From: a virus
Length of the DNA stretch: 64,000 nt
Reading direction: 5' to 3' (one strand)
IMG/VR virus record: IMGVR_UViG_3300043788_000023
Coordinates: 62,001 to 126,000 of that record
The notes under the pieces are model-generated. The model worked only from the letters and a program-made list of their open reading frames with translations, was not told the origin of the DNA and searched no databases. Below, one piece after another: positions 24,744-33,187 of the stretch. Within the stretch, counting starts at the first letter, position 1, and each line of letters starts with the position of its first letter. The position numbers and the translations under genes were made by a program.

Positions 24744-27700
24744 CTACCTAGTCGCCCGGAAGGCGAACTTTTCCACCGTGGGACCTACCCAATTGCCGTT
24801 GATGTACGTATCTTCGCTAACGACGCCCGCTTCATCAAGGATGAACACCACCGGAAATCCGGGGTTTGCCATTGACAGGTTCTCCGCATGTCTTACTGCT
24901 TTCATGATTTCTTCGGGCTTGTATGTCGGCAGCACTTCTTCCTTGCCCCTGAAACGAATACGAACCTCGGACTTTTCTGTGCTTGCCTTGATGCCGACGC
25001 TTTCCAGAAAGCCCTTGTCGTCAGGGTGGTAATTCGGCCAACGGGACTCACGCCACTTCTCGGCTAGCTTTACCCCTGACGGTAGACTCGTCGCCCGCTG
25101 CGATTTGTAGAGGTACTGTCCAACACGCTGGATCGCTGCATCATCCGGGCGTTCCACCTTGCCCCACGCCGCATCAATGTCAGCGAACAGCATCTCAATT
25201 CCGCTGGGGCTTTCTGCACTGATCTTGGGCTTCGCAACGGACCCTTGGTCAGGTTCTTCTTGGTCGGTGTAGTCCGGCACGGTCTTGTAGGGCAATCCAT
25301 AGAACTCGGCGGCATACTCGTCGCCCATCATGTTCCACATCTCGTCCATGGTCTTGTGATTTTCCTCAGCAAGCTGCTGGATGTAAGCCTCCTGCATGAA
25401 GAAGCGCTTCGCTTCATCCTCGGCTTCCTCCACCTGTTCAAGGAAGTATTGCGACTGTTCGTCTTGCTCCCAATCCTGCTGCGAGTACTCGGCGGTCTTA
25501 TTTGACGAGACTTTGGTCAGATAATTAGTCCACTCCGGTTTGTTCACGGCGATGGTGGTGGATTGGGCACGATCCTCAAACTTTACTTGGAGTAGACGAG
25601 GAGCGATGAATTCCAACACCTCTCCCTTGCTGCGGTGTCCGGGGCGACCGTCGTCATAAAGCACGACGTCTCCCGGTTGGAGTGCAAGCATTTCCTCTTC
25701 AGTCATGCCCGCTGTTTTTGACGCAGTCACTCCGTTGGGGTTGACGAGCGGGCTGATCTGCGGGCGGCGTGTCTTCTTCTTTGGGTTCAGCGGCTCCTTC
25801 ACGCCCTGCATGATGTCCTTAGTGAGCAAGTCCTGCTCCTGCTTGTCAATGTGGTTCTTTATGTCATCACGGGGTGGTAGCATGCTCGGTGATGGAGCCA
25901 TCTCAATCAGTGCCTTCTTCTTGAGCAGGCTTGACTGACGGTATACACCGGGCTGCGATGGGTCTTCCACGTAGTTGCCGCTCGGCGGAGGTGCCGCTTC
26001 CTGCTTCTGGCGACGCTCCGGGCGACCCCCCGAGTAACTGTAGCGACCACGCACGTCTTCAAGGTCTTCGTGAACTTCCATGATGTCCACACCCTCTTCC
26101 CATGTCACGCCGTTAGCCAGCAGGTAGTCGGTGTATTTCTCAACAGCGTCCATGCCCCACCAGCCGACCCAGACTCCATTCCAGATCGTCCAGCTTGGTC
26201 TCTTCTCACGTTCCTTATAGTCAACGTCGCCAGTGACTTTCTCCATCTTTGCGAGGTCCTCTATGGACACGTACTTCTCGCCCTTCGTCCAGCCTTCTCG
26301 TCCTTCGTCGTCTGCGCCAGTTGCACGCTTCTTAAGTTCGTCCACCAAAACTTTTTCATAGCCAGGGTCACGAGAGATGAGGCGCTGTTCGCCTTCGGGC
26401 CAATAGCACTGCTGATCCTGCTTGAACTTCGTGAACGGCTTTATTGTCCGTTCGTCGGCTTCCTTGTCGTAAGTCTCTTCGCCGTTGTCGGTGTAGCGTA
26501 GCTGGCAAGTTTCGTTGATGGTCACGAGATACCCATCAAGCATGTTCTGGTTGTCCACCCACTGACCGGGGTTCGTCTCATAACGGGCAAGAAGAATCTG
26601 CTCAAACTCGGGCCAACGACCCTTGATGACGTTCTTGATGTAATTGGCGACACGGTCGTCCAAGCGGTTGCGCCCGCCCCACCGCTGCGAGGTGCTCGGC
26701 TTGTACTCATCACGGTTGTGGTAGCCCCTCTCCTTGTGCTCGCCCTTGGAGTAGCCGAGAATCTTTGTCTCGTACTCGGGCCAACGCCCCTTGATGACTT
26801 TCATGGCGTAGGTGAGCGGTAGATCGGTATGGTGAGTCCAGCTACGCTGGCGACCCTTGCTTTCCTGCGCATCCTTCTGACCAGAGAGAATCTTCTCTTC
26901 AAGTTCCGGCATGCGAGTGTGCAGCGTGTCAGCAGCGTAGTTGATGAGCGCCACTAGGTTGTTAGCTTCGAGGGCCGACCTTTGGAAGTCATCCCAAGTC
27001 TTGCCTTGGAAGAACGCCTCGGAATATCTACGTGCCTCGCCGGGATTGCCGACGATCATGCACTCTTCCGGGTTGAGCCTGCCGTTCTTCTTGCGCTTCA
27101 GTCCGGGGATAGCAGACCATGGCTGCTTCAGCACCCTGATGGCGTACTCGGCACAACCGTAACCAGACGCCAAGCCGGGCTTCGCTTTCAGGAGCTTTGC
27201 TTCAAACTCGGGCCAGCGGGTGCGACGACCACGTGCGGCGTAGTCAAGCGCCATGCGCATCTGTTCCATGTTGCGTGTCTGGAGAAAAAGCTTCTCAAGG
27301 AGGTAAGGTTCGATCTCAGGCCAAGGCCCCTTGATGAACTTAGCTGCGTAGTCAATCGCATTCTTGTCCACTTTGCCACGTGACTTGACTTTTTCAAAAA
27401 TGGTTTGAGCCAGCGGTTCCCATGGCTGTCCGGGGTGGAACACTGCGCCGTACTTCAGCAAAAGTTCCGTGTTGACATGAGCGCCGACAAGCTGCGCCTC
27501 AATCTCAGGCGGAAGCGCCTTCCCTGTAGCGAGAGCATGGCGCACTTGCATTTTGAATTTCTTACCGCTGTATTCTGAAGGGTCGCCGTAGCGGGTTCTG
27601 TAGCTGTAGCCACGTTCCCTGTCTCCGGCAGGATTCCACGGTTTGCTAGGTTCACGTGGTTCTTCCGGTCCTTCCGGTTCTTCTGGTTCCACTGGACGGG

Positions 27701-30602
27701 CTTTCGGTTCTCCGCTGACAGGGTCGTAGCGATTCCGCCACCAAGCATCGTACTGTTCCTGATAGGCGTCGTGTGCCTTTTGCCACTCTTGATATTGTGG
27801 TGTTTGCTGAAATGCCTTCCGTTTGTCTTCCCACTCGGCGTGGTCTTTTTGGAACTGGTCGTACTGTATCTGCCATTGGGCGAGTTCCTTGTTGTACTCA
27901 GCGATGGATTCGTCCCACTTAGTGTTATGCTCAACTTCCTTCTGCGACTCCTCGCCTAGAATCTTGGCGACGGTCTCTGGGTTGGAGACATTCTCCGTGA
28001 CCCACTCACGCACGCTCGGTTCCTTCTCAGCGAGTAGACCCAGTGCCCTTGCCAGCGAGGGGTCGGCCAAGAACTTTTCCGACCTGCCGTAGTTGCTTTC
28101 ACCAGTGACGGACTCAAGAATGCACACGTCTGCACGGTTCATGAACTGGTTGGACTCCGGGTGAAGCTGCGCCACGGCGGAACCTGCGTCAAAGAAGATG
28201 TAGAGTGGGCCGTCCTTCAAGTAGTGCGAAGCCATGCTGTTGCCGGGCGCTGCGGTACACCAGTTGGTGCCACCGCCAAGTTCAATAGCTGCGGCAGGTT
28301 CGGTGACCTTGTAGATGGTAACGTCGCCGTTCTTCACTACGATTTCCGCACCTTGGCGTACCTTTTCACGCTTCTCTTCCTTCTTACTGCCCATGCCCGC
28401 GGCCGTAGCTTGCTCAAGCGTTTCAAACAGCTTCACGGTGTCGTACTGCTGAATGTCCTTGTTGAACGTGAAGGCTGGGGACTTCTTGAATTTCTGGAAC
28501 ATCCCAAGCTGTTCCTTCATCTTTTCCGTGTCTTCTGGTAGCCTGATCTGACCTTTCGCAAGCTGCTTCGCAATCCACGCAGTGTAGTCGGTCTGGTTCG
28601 GGCTTGGGTCTGCTGCAATGCAAAGCTCAATCTGCTCGGGCGTGAGCTTAAACTGCTTCTGGAGAAGCTCTATCTTCTGGTCGGACGGGCGGGCGGACTT
28701 GGCGAACCAGCCGGAGTCCTCGCTGCTGCCGATCTTTTCCATGGCGACGTGCAGGTCGTTGCCGTCCACCTCGGAAGCCCACAGGCGTGCTTGGCGCTCA
28801 AACACGGCGTCTTCCTCGTCCATGATCGCCACGAGCCTGGCGTCCTCGGCGTCGTAATCGTAGTCGTCCAACTCCTCGTCCTCAAACGACTGCGTGTTCT
28901 CCTGCTCTTCCATGGAGGGTTTGCGAGTTGAGGGCTGCAACCCAATTGAGTACTCTGCGTCAGGAAGGTCATGCCCGCGAGGCATCCCCGGACGATAGTG
29001 CAGCGGCGGGTCTTTGAGGTAGACTTCGGTATCTTCGTACACAGCCCCGGTCATGTTCATCCCAAGTTCGGCAGGGTCTTGCATTTCTTCCGGCTCGTCG
29101 GACGCGCCTGCGTCGGGGTTGTCGGTGCCGCCGATTGGCGTGCCCATGCCGTAGCTCTTGGTCGGGACGTCCGCCAGCTTGACTCCCTTGCCTTGGGTGA
29201 CGGACTTGACCATCTCCGAATTGAGCACGAAGGAGTTCCCGATCTGCTCCGGCTTGACAGAGCCGATAGCTTTCAGCCACTTCCCCTTGTTCGCTGCCTG
29301 CGAAATCGGGTCCGACGTGTCACGCTTCCACTTCTCTGCACCGGGTGTGAAGCTGATGATGGAAATCTTCCCCGTGCCCATACCTTTGTTAAATTCCCAG
29401 TCCATCTTGGCAGCCCAGCGCACCGCATCCTCTGCGTTGTCCATGGCGAATATCTCGCCCTCACCGTAGCGTTCGCCGTCGTCACCCTTAACCCAGTTTG
29501 AGGTCTGGAGCGGGAGGATGCCCTTCGCCTTGATGCTCGGGACTTTGTCAGTGGGTGTGATGTGGTACAGCGTCTTGGCTGCCTTCTTGTCCAAGTTTGC
29601 GAGCGGAATGAAGTTCGCATGTTTGGTGTTATCGGAGTTGAACAGGACGTCGCCGTGCAGTTCGTTCTCATAGCAGCAGGCATCAGGGATGACGTGCATT
29701 CCGAAGAACTGGCACCACGAGTCACGTCCGTCTGAGTCCGGCTTCTCCGCCGCACCACCGTACTCGCAGCGCTTGCAGCCGAAACCCTGATCGTTGCGTT
29801 CTGCGTATCCCGCCGTCTTCTTGTCGTACTTGCGCTCAAGCTCTACAGGTGCCTTGCCGTCAGCGATCTTCCAGTAGCGGCACGTGCCGTGTTCTTTGCT
29901 GACCTCGCCCTCAACGAAGGCGCACAGCTTGTTGCCCAACATGTAGTGACAGCCCTTGCAGAGGTAGTCACCTTTGGGGTCAAACATGGAGCCGTGCTCG
30001 TAGTACTGCGCGGTCTCCTTCGCCACGTTGCGGATGCGGGTTTCCTTGTCCTCGTCGTATTCGCCCGTGTCCTCAACCCGGTGCCCGGCTGTTTTTGCCG
30101 AGGCTTGCATCGGCGCTTCCTTGAAGAACTCGTGATCCGCCTTGTCTTCCTCAATCGGTTCAATGGAGCGAGCTTCCTTCTCCCAGTCGCCCAGTACGTC
30201 TTCCAACGGCTTGACGCCGAGACCGACTAGCGTGGCTTGCGCCTCAACTTGGGAAGCGTCCCAATCCGGGTGAGCCTTGGCGATCTCCACGCAGCGGATG
30301 CCGTGCGCCCGGCTCTTGGTGTTGCGGTGGATGTTAACGCCGACCTTCGGCTGAGACTCCTTGAAGAACTCGGCATCGTCTGGGCTGGACGGCGGTGCGA
30401 GGTCTTTCGGGGGGATGATGGCTGGGGAGCCGGAGAACCCTTCCCCGTTGAGGCTCTCATCAAACTCGGTACCCTTGGCTTCCGGGGTGGACTCGCCCCT
30501 GCGGTGAGCGCCCAGAGAGTCGTAGTCGTCCGTGGTCATAGACTCCAGCAGGGCGTCCATGGCGCGTTTCTTCAGAAGTGGGGATTTGGGGTCGCGGCTC
30601 AT
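24744..30602 (-). CDS. Giant mosaic virion protein, 1952 aa, with ART-like and WPE-repeat regions
   Basis: Regions in order: Cys-rich pair of modules at 215-241 (YLCKGCHYMLGNKLCAFVEG) and 276-310; possible ADP-ribosyltransferase-like segment about 344-470 (TLYHITPTDKVPSIKAKGIL); charged linkers; a conserved-looking module near 772-840 (GGGTNWCTAAPGNSMASHYL, then SNQFMNRADV); coiled coil 880-955; six or seven repeats at 1082-1410 with GRWPE-type cores; a small KOW/SH3-like stretch about 1640-1695 (LQPGDVVLYDDGRPG); and a beta C-terminus (FPVVFILDEAGVV). KTA/KKA motifs lie between regions. No portal or tail-tape signature. A structural or injected multi-effector protein is likely. Start ATG 30602; AGCTTTCCCGCTC gives little ribosome site, so the start is less certain. 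Confidence 0.75.
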   Translation of the reverse strand: MSRDPKSPLLKKRAMDALLESMTTDDYDSLGAHRRGESTPEAKGTEFDESLNGEGFSGSPAIIPPKDLAPPSSPDDAEFFKESQPKVGVNIHRNTKSRAHGIRCVEIAKAHPDWDASQVEAQATLVGLGVKPLEDVLGDWEKEARSIEPIEEDKADHEFFKEAPMQASAKTAGHRVEDTGEYDEDKETRIRNVAKETAQYYEHGSMFDPKGDYLCKGCHYMLGNKLCAFVEGEVSKEHGTCRYWKIADGKAPVELERKYDKKTAGYAERNDQGFGCKRCEYGGAAEKPDSDGRDSWCQFFGMHVIPDACCYENELHGDVLFNSDNTKHANFIPLANLDKKAAKTLYHITPTDKVPSIKAKGILPLQTSNWVKGDDGERYGEGEIFAMDNAEDAVRWAAKMDWEFNKGMGTGKISIISFTPGAEKWKRDTSDPISQAANKGKWLKAIGSVKPEQIGNSFVLNSEMVKSVTQGKGVKLADVPTKSYGMGTPIGGTDNPDAGASDEPEEMQDPAELGMNMTGAVYEDTEVYLKDPPLHYRPGMPRGHDLPDAEYSIGLQPSTRKPSMEEQENTQSFEDEELDDYDYDAEDARLVAIMDEEDAVFERQARLWASEVDGNDLHVAMEKIGSSEDSGWFAKSARPSDQKIELLQKQFKLTPEQIELCIAADPSPNQTDYTAWIAKQLAKGQIRLPEDTEKMKEQLGMFQKFKKSPAFTFNKDIQQYDTVKLFETLEQATAAGMGSKKEEKREKVRQGAEIVVKNGDVTIYKVTEPAAAIELGGGTNWCTAAPGNSMASHYLKDGPLYIFFDAGSAVAQLHPESNQFMNRADVCILESVTGESNYGRSEKFLADPSLARALGLLAEKEPSVREWVTENVSNPETVAKILGEESQKEVEHNTKWDESIAEYNKELAQWQIQYDQFQKDHAEWEDKRKAFQQTPQYQEWQKAHDAYQEQYDAWWRNRYDPVSGEPKARPVEPEEPEGPEEPREPSKPWNPAGDRERGYSYRTRYGDPSEYSGKKFKMQVRHALATGKALPPEIEAQLVGAHVNTELLLKYGAVFHPGQPWEPLAQTIFEKVKSRGKVDKNAIDYAAKFIKGPWPEIEPYLLEKLFLQTRNMEQMRMALDYAARGRRTRWPEFEAKLLKAKPGLASGYGCAEYAIRVLKQPWSAIPGLKRKKNGRLNPEECMIVGNPGEARRYSEAFFQGKTWDDFQRSALEANNLVALINYAADTLHTRMPELEEKILSGQKDAQESKGRQRSWTHHTDLPLTYAMKVIKGRWPEYETKILGYSKGEHKERGYHNRDEYKPSTSQRWGGRNRLDDRVANYIKNVIKGRWPEFEQILLARYETNPGQWVDNQNMLDGYLVTINETCQLRYTDNGEETYDKEADERTIKPFTKFKQDQQCYWPEGEQRLISRDPGYEKVLVDELKKRATGADDEGREGWTKGEKYVSIEDLAKMEKVTGDVDYKEREKRPSWTIWNGVWVGWWGMDAVEKYTDYLLANGVTWEEGVDIMEVHEDLEDVRGRYSYSGGRPERRQKQEAAPPPSGNYVEDPSQPGVYRQSSLLKKKALIEMAPSPSMLPPRDDIKNHIDKQEQDLLTKDIMQGVKEPLNPKKKTRRPQISPLVNPNGVTASKTAGMTEEEMLALQPGDVVLYDDGRPGHRSKGEVLEFIAPRLLQVKFEDRAQSTTIAVNKPEWTNYLTKVSSNKTAEYSQQDWEQDEQSQYFLEQVEEAEDEAKRFFMQEAYIQQLAEENHKTMDEMWNMMGDEYAAEFYGLPYKTVPDYTDQEEPDQGSVAKPKISAESPSGIEMLFADIDAAWGKVERPDDAAIQRVGQYLYKSQRATSLPSGVKLAEKWRESRWPNYHPDDKGFLESVGIKASTEKSEVRIRFRGKEEVLPTYKPEEIMKAVRHAENLSMANPGFPVVFILDEAGVVSEDTYINGNWVGPTVEKFAFRATR
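26373..27359 (-). repeat. WPE-type protein repeats inside the 1952-residue protein
   Basis: Residues 1082-1410 hold repeated units: YAAKFIKGPWPEIEPYLLEK, YAARGRRTRWPEFEAKLL, YAIRVLKQPWSAIPGL, YAADTLHTRMPELEEKIL, YAMKVIKGRWPEYETKIL, YIKNVIKGRWPEFEQILL and a last YWPEGEQRL. The pattern is helix, G-R-W-P-E turn, helix, with variable spacing (30-60 residues). It resembles HEAT/PBS-like helical repeats. Confidence 0.85.
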
Positions 30603-30642
30603 TCTATAGAAAGAGCGGGAAAGCTCAAAAAAGGTGGTAATA

Positions 30643-30657
30643 TAAGACGTTGAAAAC
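30643..30657 (+). repeat. 15-base repeat beside promoter P3, copy 2
   Basis: TAAGACGTTGAAAAC, identical to 496-510. It lies 15 bases upstream of the -35 box of P3, between the divergent genes at 30602 and 30814. Confidence 0.5.
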
Positions 30658-30672
30658 GCAGGGGATCACGAC

Positions 30673-30702
30673 TGGACATTTTTGGGGCCTTGGCTGTATA
30701 CT
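30673..30702 (+). promoter_or_regulatory. Conserved phage promoter P3
   Basis: TGGACA (30673-30678), an 18-base spacer ending GGCTG, TATACT (30697-30702). Same boxes and spacer length as P1 and P2. It drives the plus-strand mini-operon 30814-32699 through a leader of about 105 bases. Confidence 0.82.
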
Positions 30703-30733
30703 ACGAGTGGAAGAACTACTCAAAGGCTGGACA

Positions 30734-30785
30734 GGAGACTGATTCGGAGAGGGCATCGCTTAGGTGCCTTGTCCAATCAGTCTCC
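30734..30785 (+). promoter_or_regulatory. Structured 5' leader (long hairpin with inner stem)
   Basis: GGAGACTGATT (30734-30744) pairs perfectly with AATCAGTCTCC (30775-30785), an 11-base-pair stem. Inside it, AGGGCA (30750-30755) pairs with TGCCTT (30765-30770) around a 9-base loop. GGACA at 30729-30733 could alternatively pair with TGTCC at 30770-30774, giving a competing fold. The element ends 15 bases before the AGGAG ribosome site. It may act as an attenuator, a protein-binding site or a stabilising leader; no known riboswitch motif is recognised. Confidence 0.6.
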
Positions 30786-30813
30786 GCCAGCAAAAATTTA
30801 GGAGAATAACACA

Positions 30814-30966
30814 ATGTGCGAGATCGGAAAACCACTGGAGATTCTGAACGTGGAACCGCTGAACCTTCCAGCGCCCCTGCGCCGGGAACAGGAACAGCCG
30901 CAAGAACAGCCAGTGACCATTGAAGTCCCGGTCACGGCGGAAGCCATTCTCGTAGAGCAAGTCTAG
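30814..30966 (+). CDS. Small Pro/Glu-rich protein, 50 aa
   Basis: AGGAG is placed 8-9 bases before the ATG. The product begins MCEIGKPLEILNVEPLNL and continues Pro/Gln/Glu-rich (REQEQPQEQPVTIEVPVTAE). Short MC(E/D)IGKP-starting proteins occur scattered in bacteria and phages; I recall the look but not a function. First gene of the plus-strand operon; its TAG shares its last base with the GTG start of the next gene. Confidence 0.7.
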   Translation: MCEIGKPLEILNVEPLNLPAPLRREQEQPQEQPVTIEVPVTAEAILVEQV

Positions 30967-31826
30967 TGGCACGGCGGCGAGCCAATCACGGCTCTTTGCC
31001 ACACGCCCACTACGGCGTGGACTTGAGCAAGGTGCCCGACACGTACATTGAGCCGTTCATCGCCTATCGGGCGTGGAACTGGACGACCGAAGGCATCACG
31101 TCCCTCAATGGTGCGCTGTGGACTCCCAAGGAAGCATTTGAGGCACAGTGCAACTACCGCAACGACTGGAAAAGTGCGATGGCTGCGTGCGTCAGTGAAC
31201 AGGCTCGGGCGTTTTTCCAAACCAAAGAACACTTCTGCCCTGACTCCAACTGCACCTGCGGAATGTACGCCGGAATCAACATGCAGCACTTGATTGACAT
31301 CGGCTACATCCAGCGTGGTATCCACGGCGAAGTCAGCCTGTGGGGGCGCTTGGAGCGCAACACCCTCGGCTGGCGTGCGCAGTTTGCCTACCCTAAATTC
31401 TTCGTCGTCCCCGTGAACATGGTTCCCCTTGATATGACGGAAGCGAAATGCCGTCTTGATTCGCTGACCGAATTCGGCGTTGACATCTATCTCCAGCCGG
31501 ACACGGAAGTCACGCTCAAGAGCGAGAAGATTCCGCTGTGGATACCCGACTACGGTTACACCACGCAGGGCTTGTCATGGCTGGTAGAGAAGCGTGCGAA
31601 GTGGTACGCCGAGAAAGCCGCCCCGGTTCTCAAGGTGGGCGACCGTGTTGCGGTGTACGGCTCCACGAATGGCATTGGCATCGTGAAAGAGATCGTCGGC
31701 GACGACATGCTTTACACGATGTTCGCCCCCGACAAGATTTACCGCAAACCTGTGAAATCCGTCAAATTTGACAAACAAAACTGGCGCTGGGAGACAACCG
31801 GAGTCGGCTCGGTGCGTGGAGTCTAA
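30966..31826 (+). CDS. YRAW/CxCG-type protein with C-terminal KOW-like region, 286 aa
   Basis: GTG start at 30966, coupled to the preceding stop. N-terminal part has IAYRAWNWTTEGITSLNGALW, then FCPDSNCTCGMYAGINMQHL: a Cys-x-Cys-Gly-Met/Ile-Tyr-Ala block found in a widespread family of plasmid/phage/actinobacterial proteins of unknown function. Residues 200-275 contain LKVGDRVAVYGSTNGIGIVKEI, an SH3/KOW-like barrel. Possibly nucleic-acid or protein interaction. The protein begins with a basic stretch (ARRRANHG). No membrane segment. Confidence 0.72.
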   Translation: MARRRANHGSLPHAHYGVDLSKVPDTYIEPFIAYRAWNWTTEGITSLNGALWTPKEAFEAQCNYRNDWKSAMAACVSEQARAFFQTKEHFCPDSNCTCGMYAGINMQHLIDIGYIQRGIHGEVSLWGRLERNTLGWRAQFAYPKFFVVPVNMVPLDMTEAKCRLDSLTEFGVDIYLQPDTEVTLKSEKIPLWIPDYGYTTQGLSWLVEKRAKWYAEKAAPVLKVGDRVAVYGSTNGIGIVKEIVGDDMLYTMFAPDKIYRKPVKSVKFDKQNWRWETTGVGSVRGV

Positions 31827-31827
31827 C

Positions 31828-32031
31828 GTGAATAGCAGAGAATCAGCGTCCCTTGACCGCTACATCACCGGGAACTACGGAGAGGATCAGTTCCAAGGCG
31901 AAGCAGAATTTGAAGCCGAACTGGATCGCCTCTTGAACCTCCGAGACACGGCGATCAAGTCAAACGCCGGAGTTGAAGAGGCTGAGACGCTTCTCACCAA
32001 GCATTGCCCGGAGTGGCGGGAATATGTCTAA
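31828..32031 (+). CDS. Acidic helical protein, 67 aa
   Basis: The GTG at 31828 is 2 bases after the previous stop and has GGAG before it; upstream ATG frames would overlap the 286-residue gene heavily. The product (MNSRESASLDRYITGNYGED) is mostly helical and acidic, ending KHCPEWREYV. Short 'ITGNYGED' phage proteins of this sort are common but unassigned. It overlaps the next start by 8 bases. Confidence 0.68.
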   Translation: MNSRESASLDRYITGNYGEDQFQGEAEFEAELDRLLNLRDTAIKSNAGVEEAETLLTKHCPEWREYV

Positions 32032-32356
32032 TGACGAGACGCAAAAACTCGTAGACTCCGTGATGGGGAACCTCAAGACTCTGTTGCAAGAGATGTCGGA
32101 CTCGGCGCAATCGCTGCACAAGCAGTGGGTAGAACGTGCCAGAGAACTCCAAAATTATCGCACCGGGTACGGCGGGCAGATGTACGAAGAGACCGAGTCT
32201 GAGGCACGGGCGCATGCGCAGAAACAACGTGAATGCGACGAACTTTACGATAGGGCGAAGACCATTGAAGAGTGCATGAACCTCGTGGCTCGCCGGGTGA
32301 ACAACATCATCGGGGAGAACATCGTGATTCAGTTTTCCAAATGGAACATGCGATGA
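32024..32356 (+). CDS. Helical protein, 110 aa
   Basis: The ATG at 32024 (MSNDETQKLVDSVMGNLKTL) lies inside the end of the preceding gene, a coupled start. The protein is almost wholly alpha-helical (heptad-like Leu/Met/Ala), with a segment YEETESEARAHAQKQREC. Likely dimeric coiled coil; no family recognised. Confidence 0.68.
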   Translation: MSNDETQKLVDSVMGNLKTLLQEMSDSAQSLHKQWVERARELQNYRTGYGGQMYEETESEARAHAQKQRECDELYDRAKTIEECMNLVARRVNNIIGENIVIQFSKWNMR

Positions 32357-32532
32357 CAGGCTGTAAGTGGTGCGATGGCGGATACTACCCGGCTGTGAAT
32401 GTGAACGGCGTGGTTATCCACCGTACACCGCCGACCGTGGTTGTTGCACGCATCGTAGACGAGAAGATCGTGCCCATTGAGTCAATCTACAGGAGCGGTA
32501 TTGAACTATGTCAGGCAACACAGGCAAAATGA
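32353..32532 (+). CDS. Small Cys-containing protein, 59 aa
   Basis: Starts with an ATGA overlap on the previous stop. N-terminal CKWCDGGYYPAV holds a CxxC; a beta-rich remainder (NGVVIHRTPPTVVVARIVD) follows. Could be a half zinc ribbon. Overlaps the next start. Confidence 0.65.
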   Translation: MTGCKWCDGGYYPAVNVNGVVIHRTPPTVVVARIVDEKIVPIESIYRSGIELCQATQAK

Positions 32533-32699
32533 CAGCAGAGGCGCTCGCCGTTCGGGGGCCGAGGATGGCTCTCGCCCGGCTCACGAATGGGAAGCTCCAG
32601 ATTTTTGACAGCGAGTACCGTGTGCCAGCCGGAGCCAGCATCATCGCAAGGTCGTACACTTGGAGCTACCTGAAGAGGATTGAAAAATTTCAAGGGTGA
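32508..32699 (+). CDS. Small basic protein, 63 aa
   Basis: The ATG at 32508 overlaps the preceding gene by 25 bases, and the frame continues to a TGA at 32699, overlapping the converging lipoprotein gene by about 10 bases. Product MSGNTGKMTAEALAVRGPRM then a beta-like TNGKLQIFDSEYRVPAG. Last gene of the plus-strand operon. No family recognised. Confidence 0.6.
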   Translation: MSGNTGKMTAEALAVRGPRMALARLTNGKLQIFDSEYRVPAGASIIARSYTWSYLKRIEKFQG

Positions 32700-33187
32700 C
32701 ACGGATTTTGCCAGTCAAAACCGTCCCGCAGCTTGATGATCTGCTTAGTATCCCATCGGTACACAAACAATCCCTGTTCGTTGAAAGTGTAGATGTCAAT
32801 CTTGGCGTCGTCTGCGACCTTGGTGTCCCCGTGGTTAGGGTCGCCGAGGATATTATTTTCTGGCGTAGAGGGAGCGCCTCCCGTGCCCTTCGGATGGACA
32901 TGGAACGCGGCCGGTGTGAGGATGGTGATCACCGTGGTCAAGCTCCCCTGCTCGTTCGTGTGTTCATGAGGGACGACCATGAGGTCTTTCGTGCCTACGT
33001 CTATGCGGAAACCCGCCTCGGCCCCGCTTGTGCCATCTCCCGTCTCTATCCAAGCGTCTACCATCGCCTTGATCACATCCGGGCGGCACGCCAACGTGTC
33101 GGCAACGGGCGTCGGCGGGACAGGTGCCCGCACCGGGCGGCACGACATAAGCAAGAGGAACGGAACGACCAGTAGTAGTTTTCTCAT
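32690..33187 (-). CDS. Putative lipoprotein, 165 aa
   Basis: The ATG at 33187 gives MRKLLLVVPFLLLMSCRPVR with a lipobox at Cys16; the longer frame starts before the terminator and lacks a ribosome site. The mature protein has a Pro-rich linker, then a beta-rich domain (GFRIDVGTKDLMVVPHEHTN, AAFHVHPKGTGG) and ends in a Cys-containing tail. Two His-Glu-His/His-Val-His clusters could bind metal. It resembles no named family. As one of several phage lipoproteins, it may alter the host envelope. Convergent with the plus-strand operon. Confidence 0.72.
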   Translation of the reverse strand: MRKLLLVVPFLLLMSCRPVRAPVPPTPVADTLACRPDVIKAMVDAWIETGDGTSGAEAGFRIDVGTKDLMVVPHEHTNEQGSLTTVITILTPAAFHVHPKGTGGAPSTPENNILGDPNHGDTKVADDAKIDIYTFNEQGLFVYRWDTKQIIKLRDGFDWQNPCHP

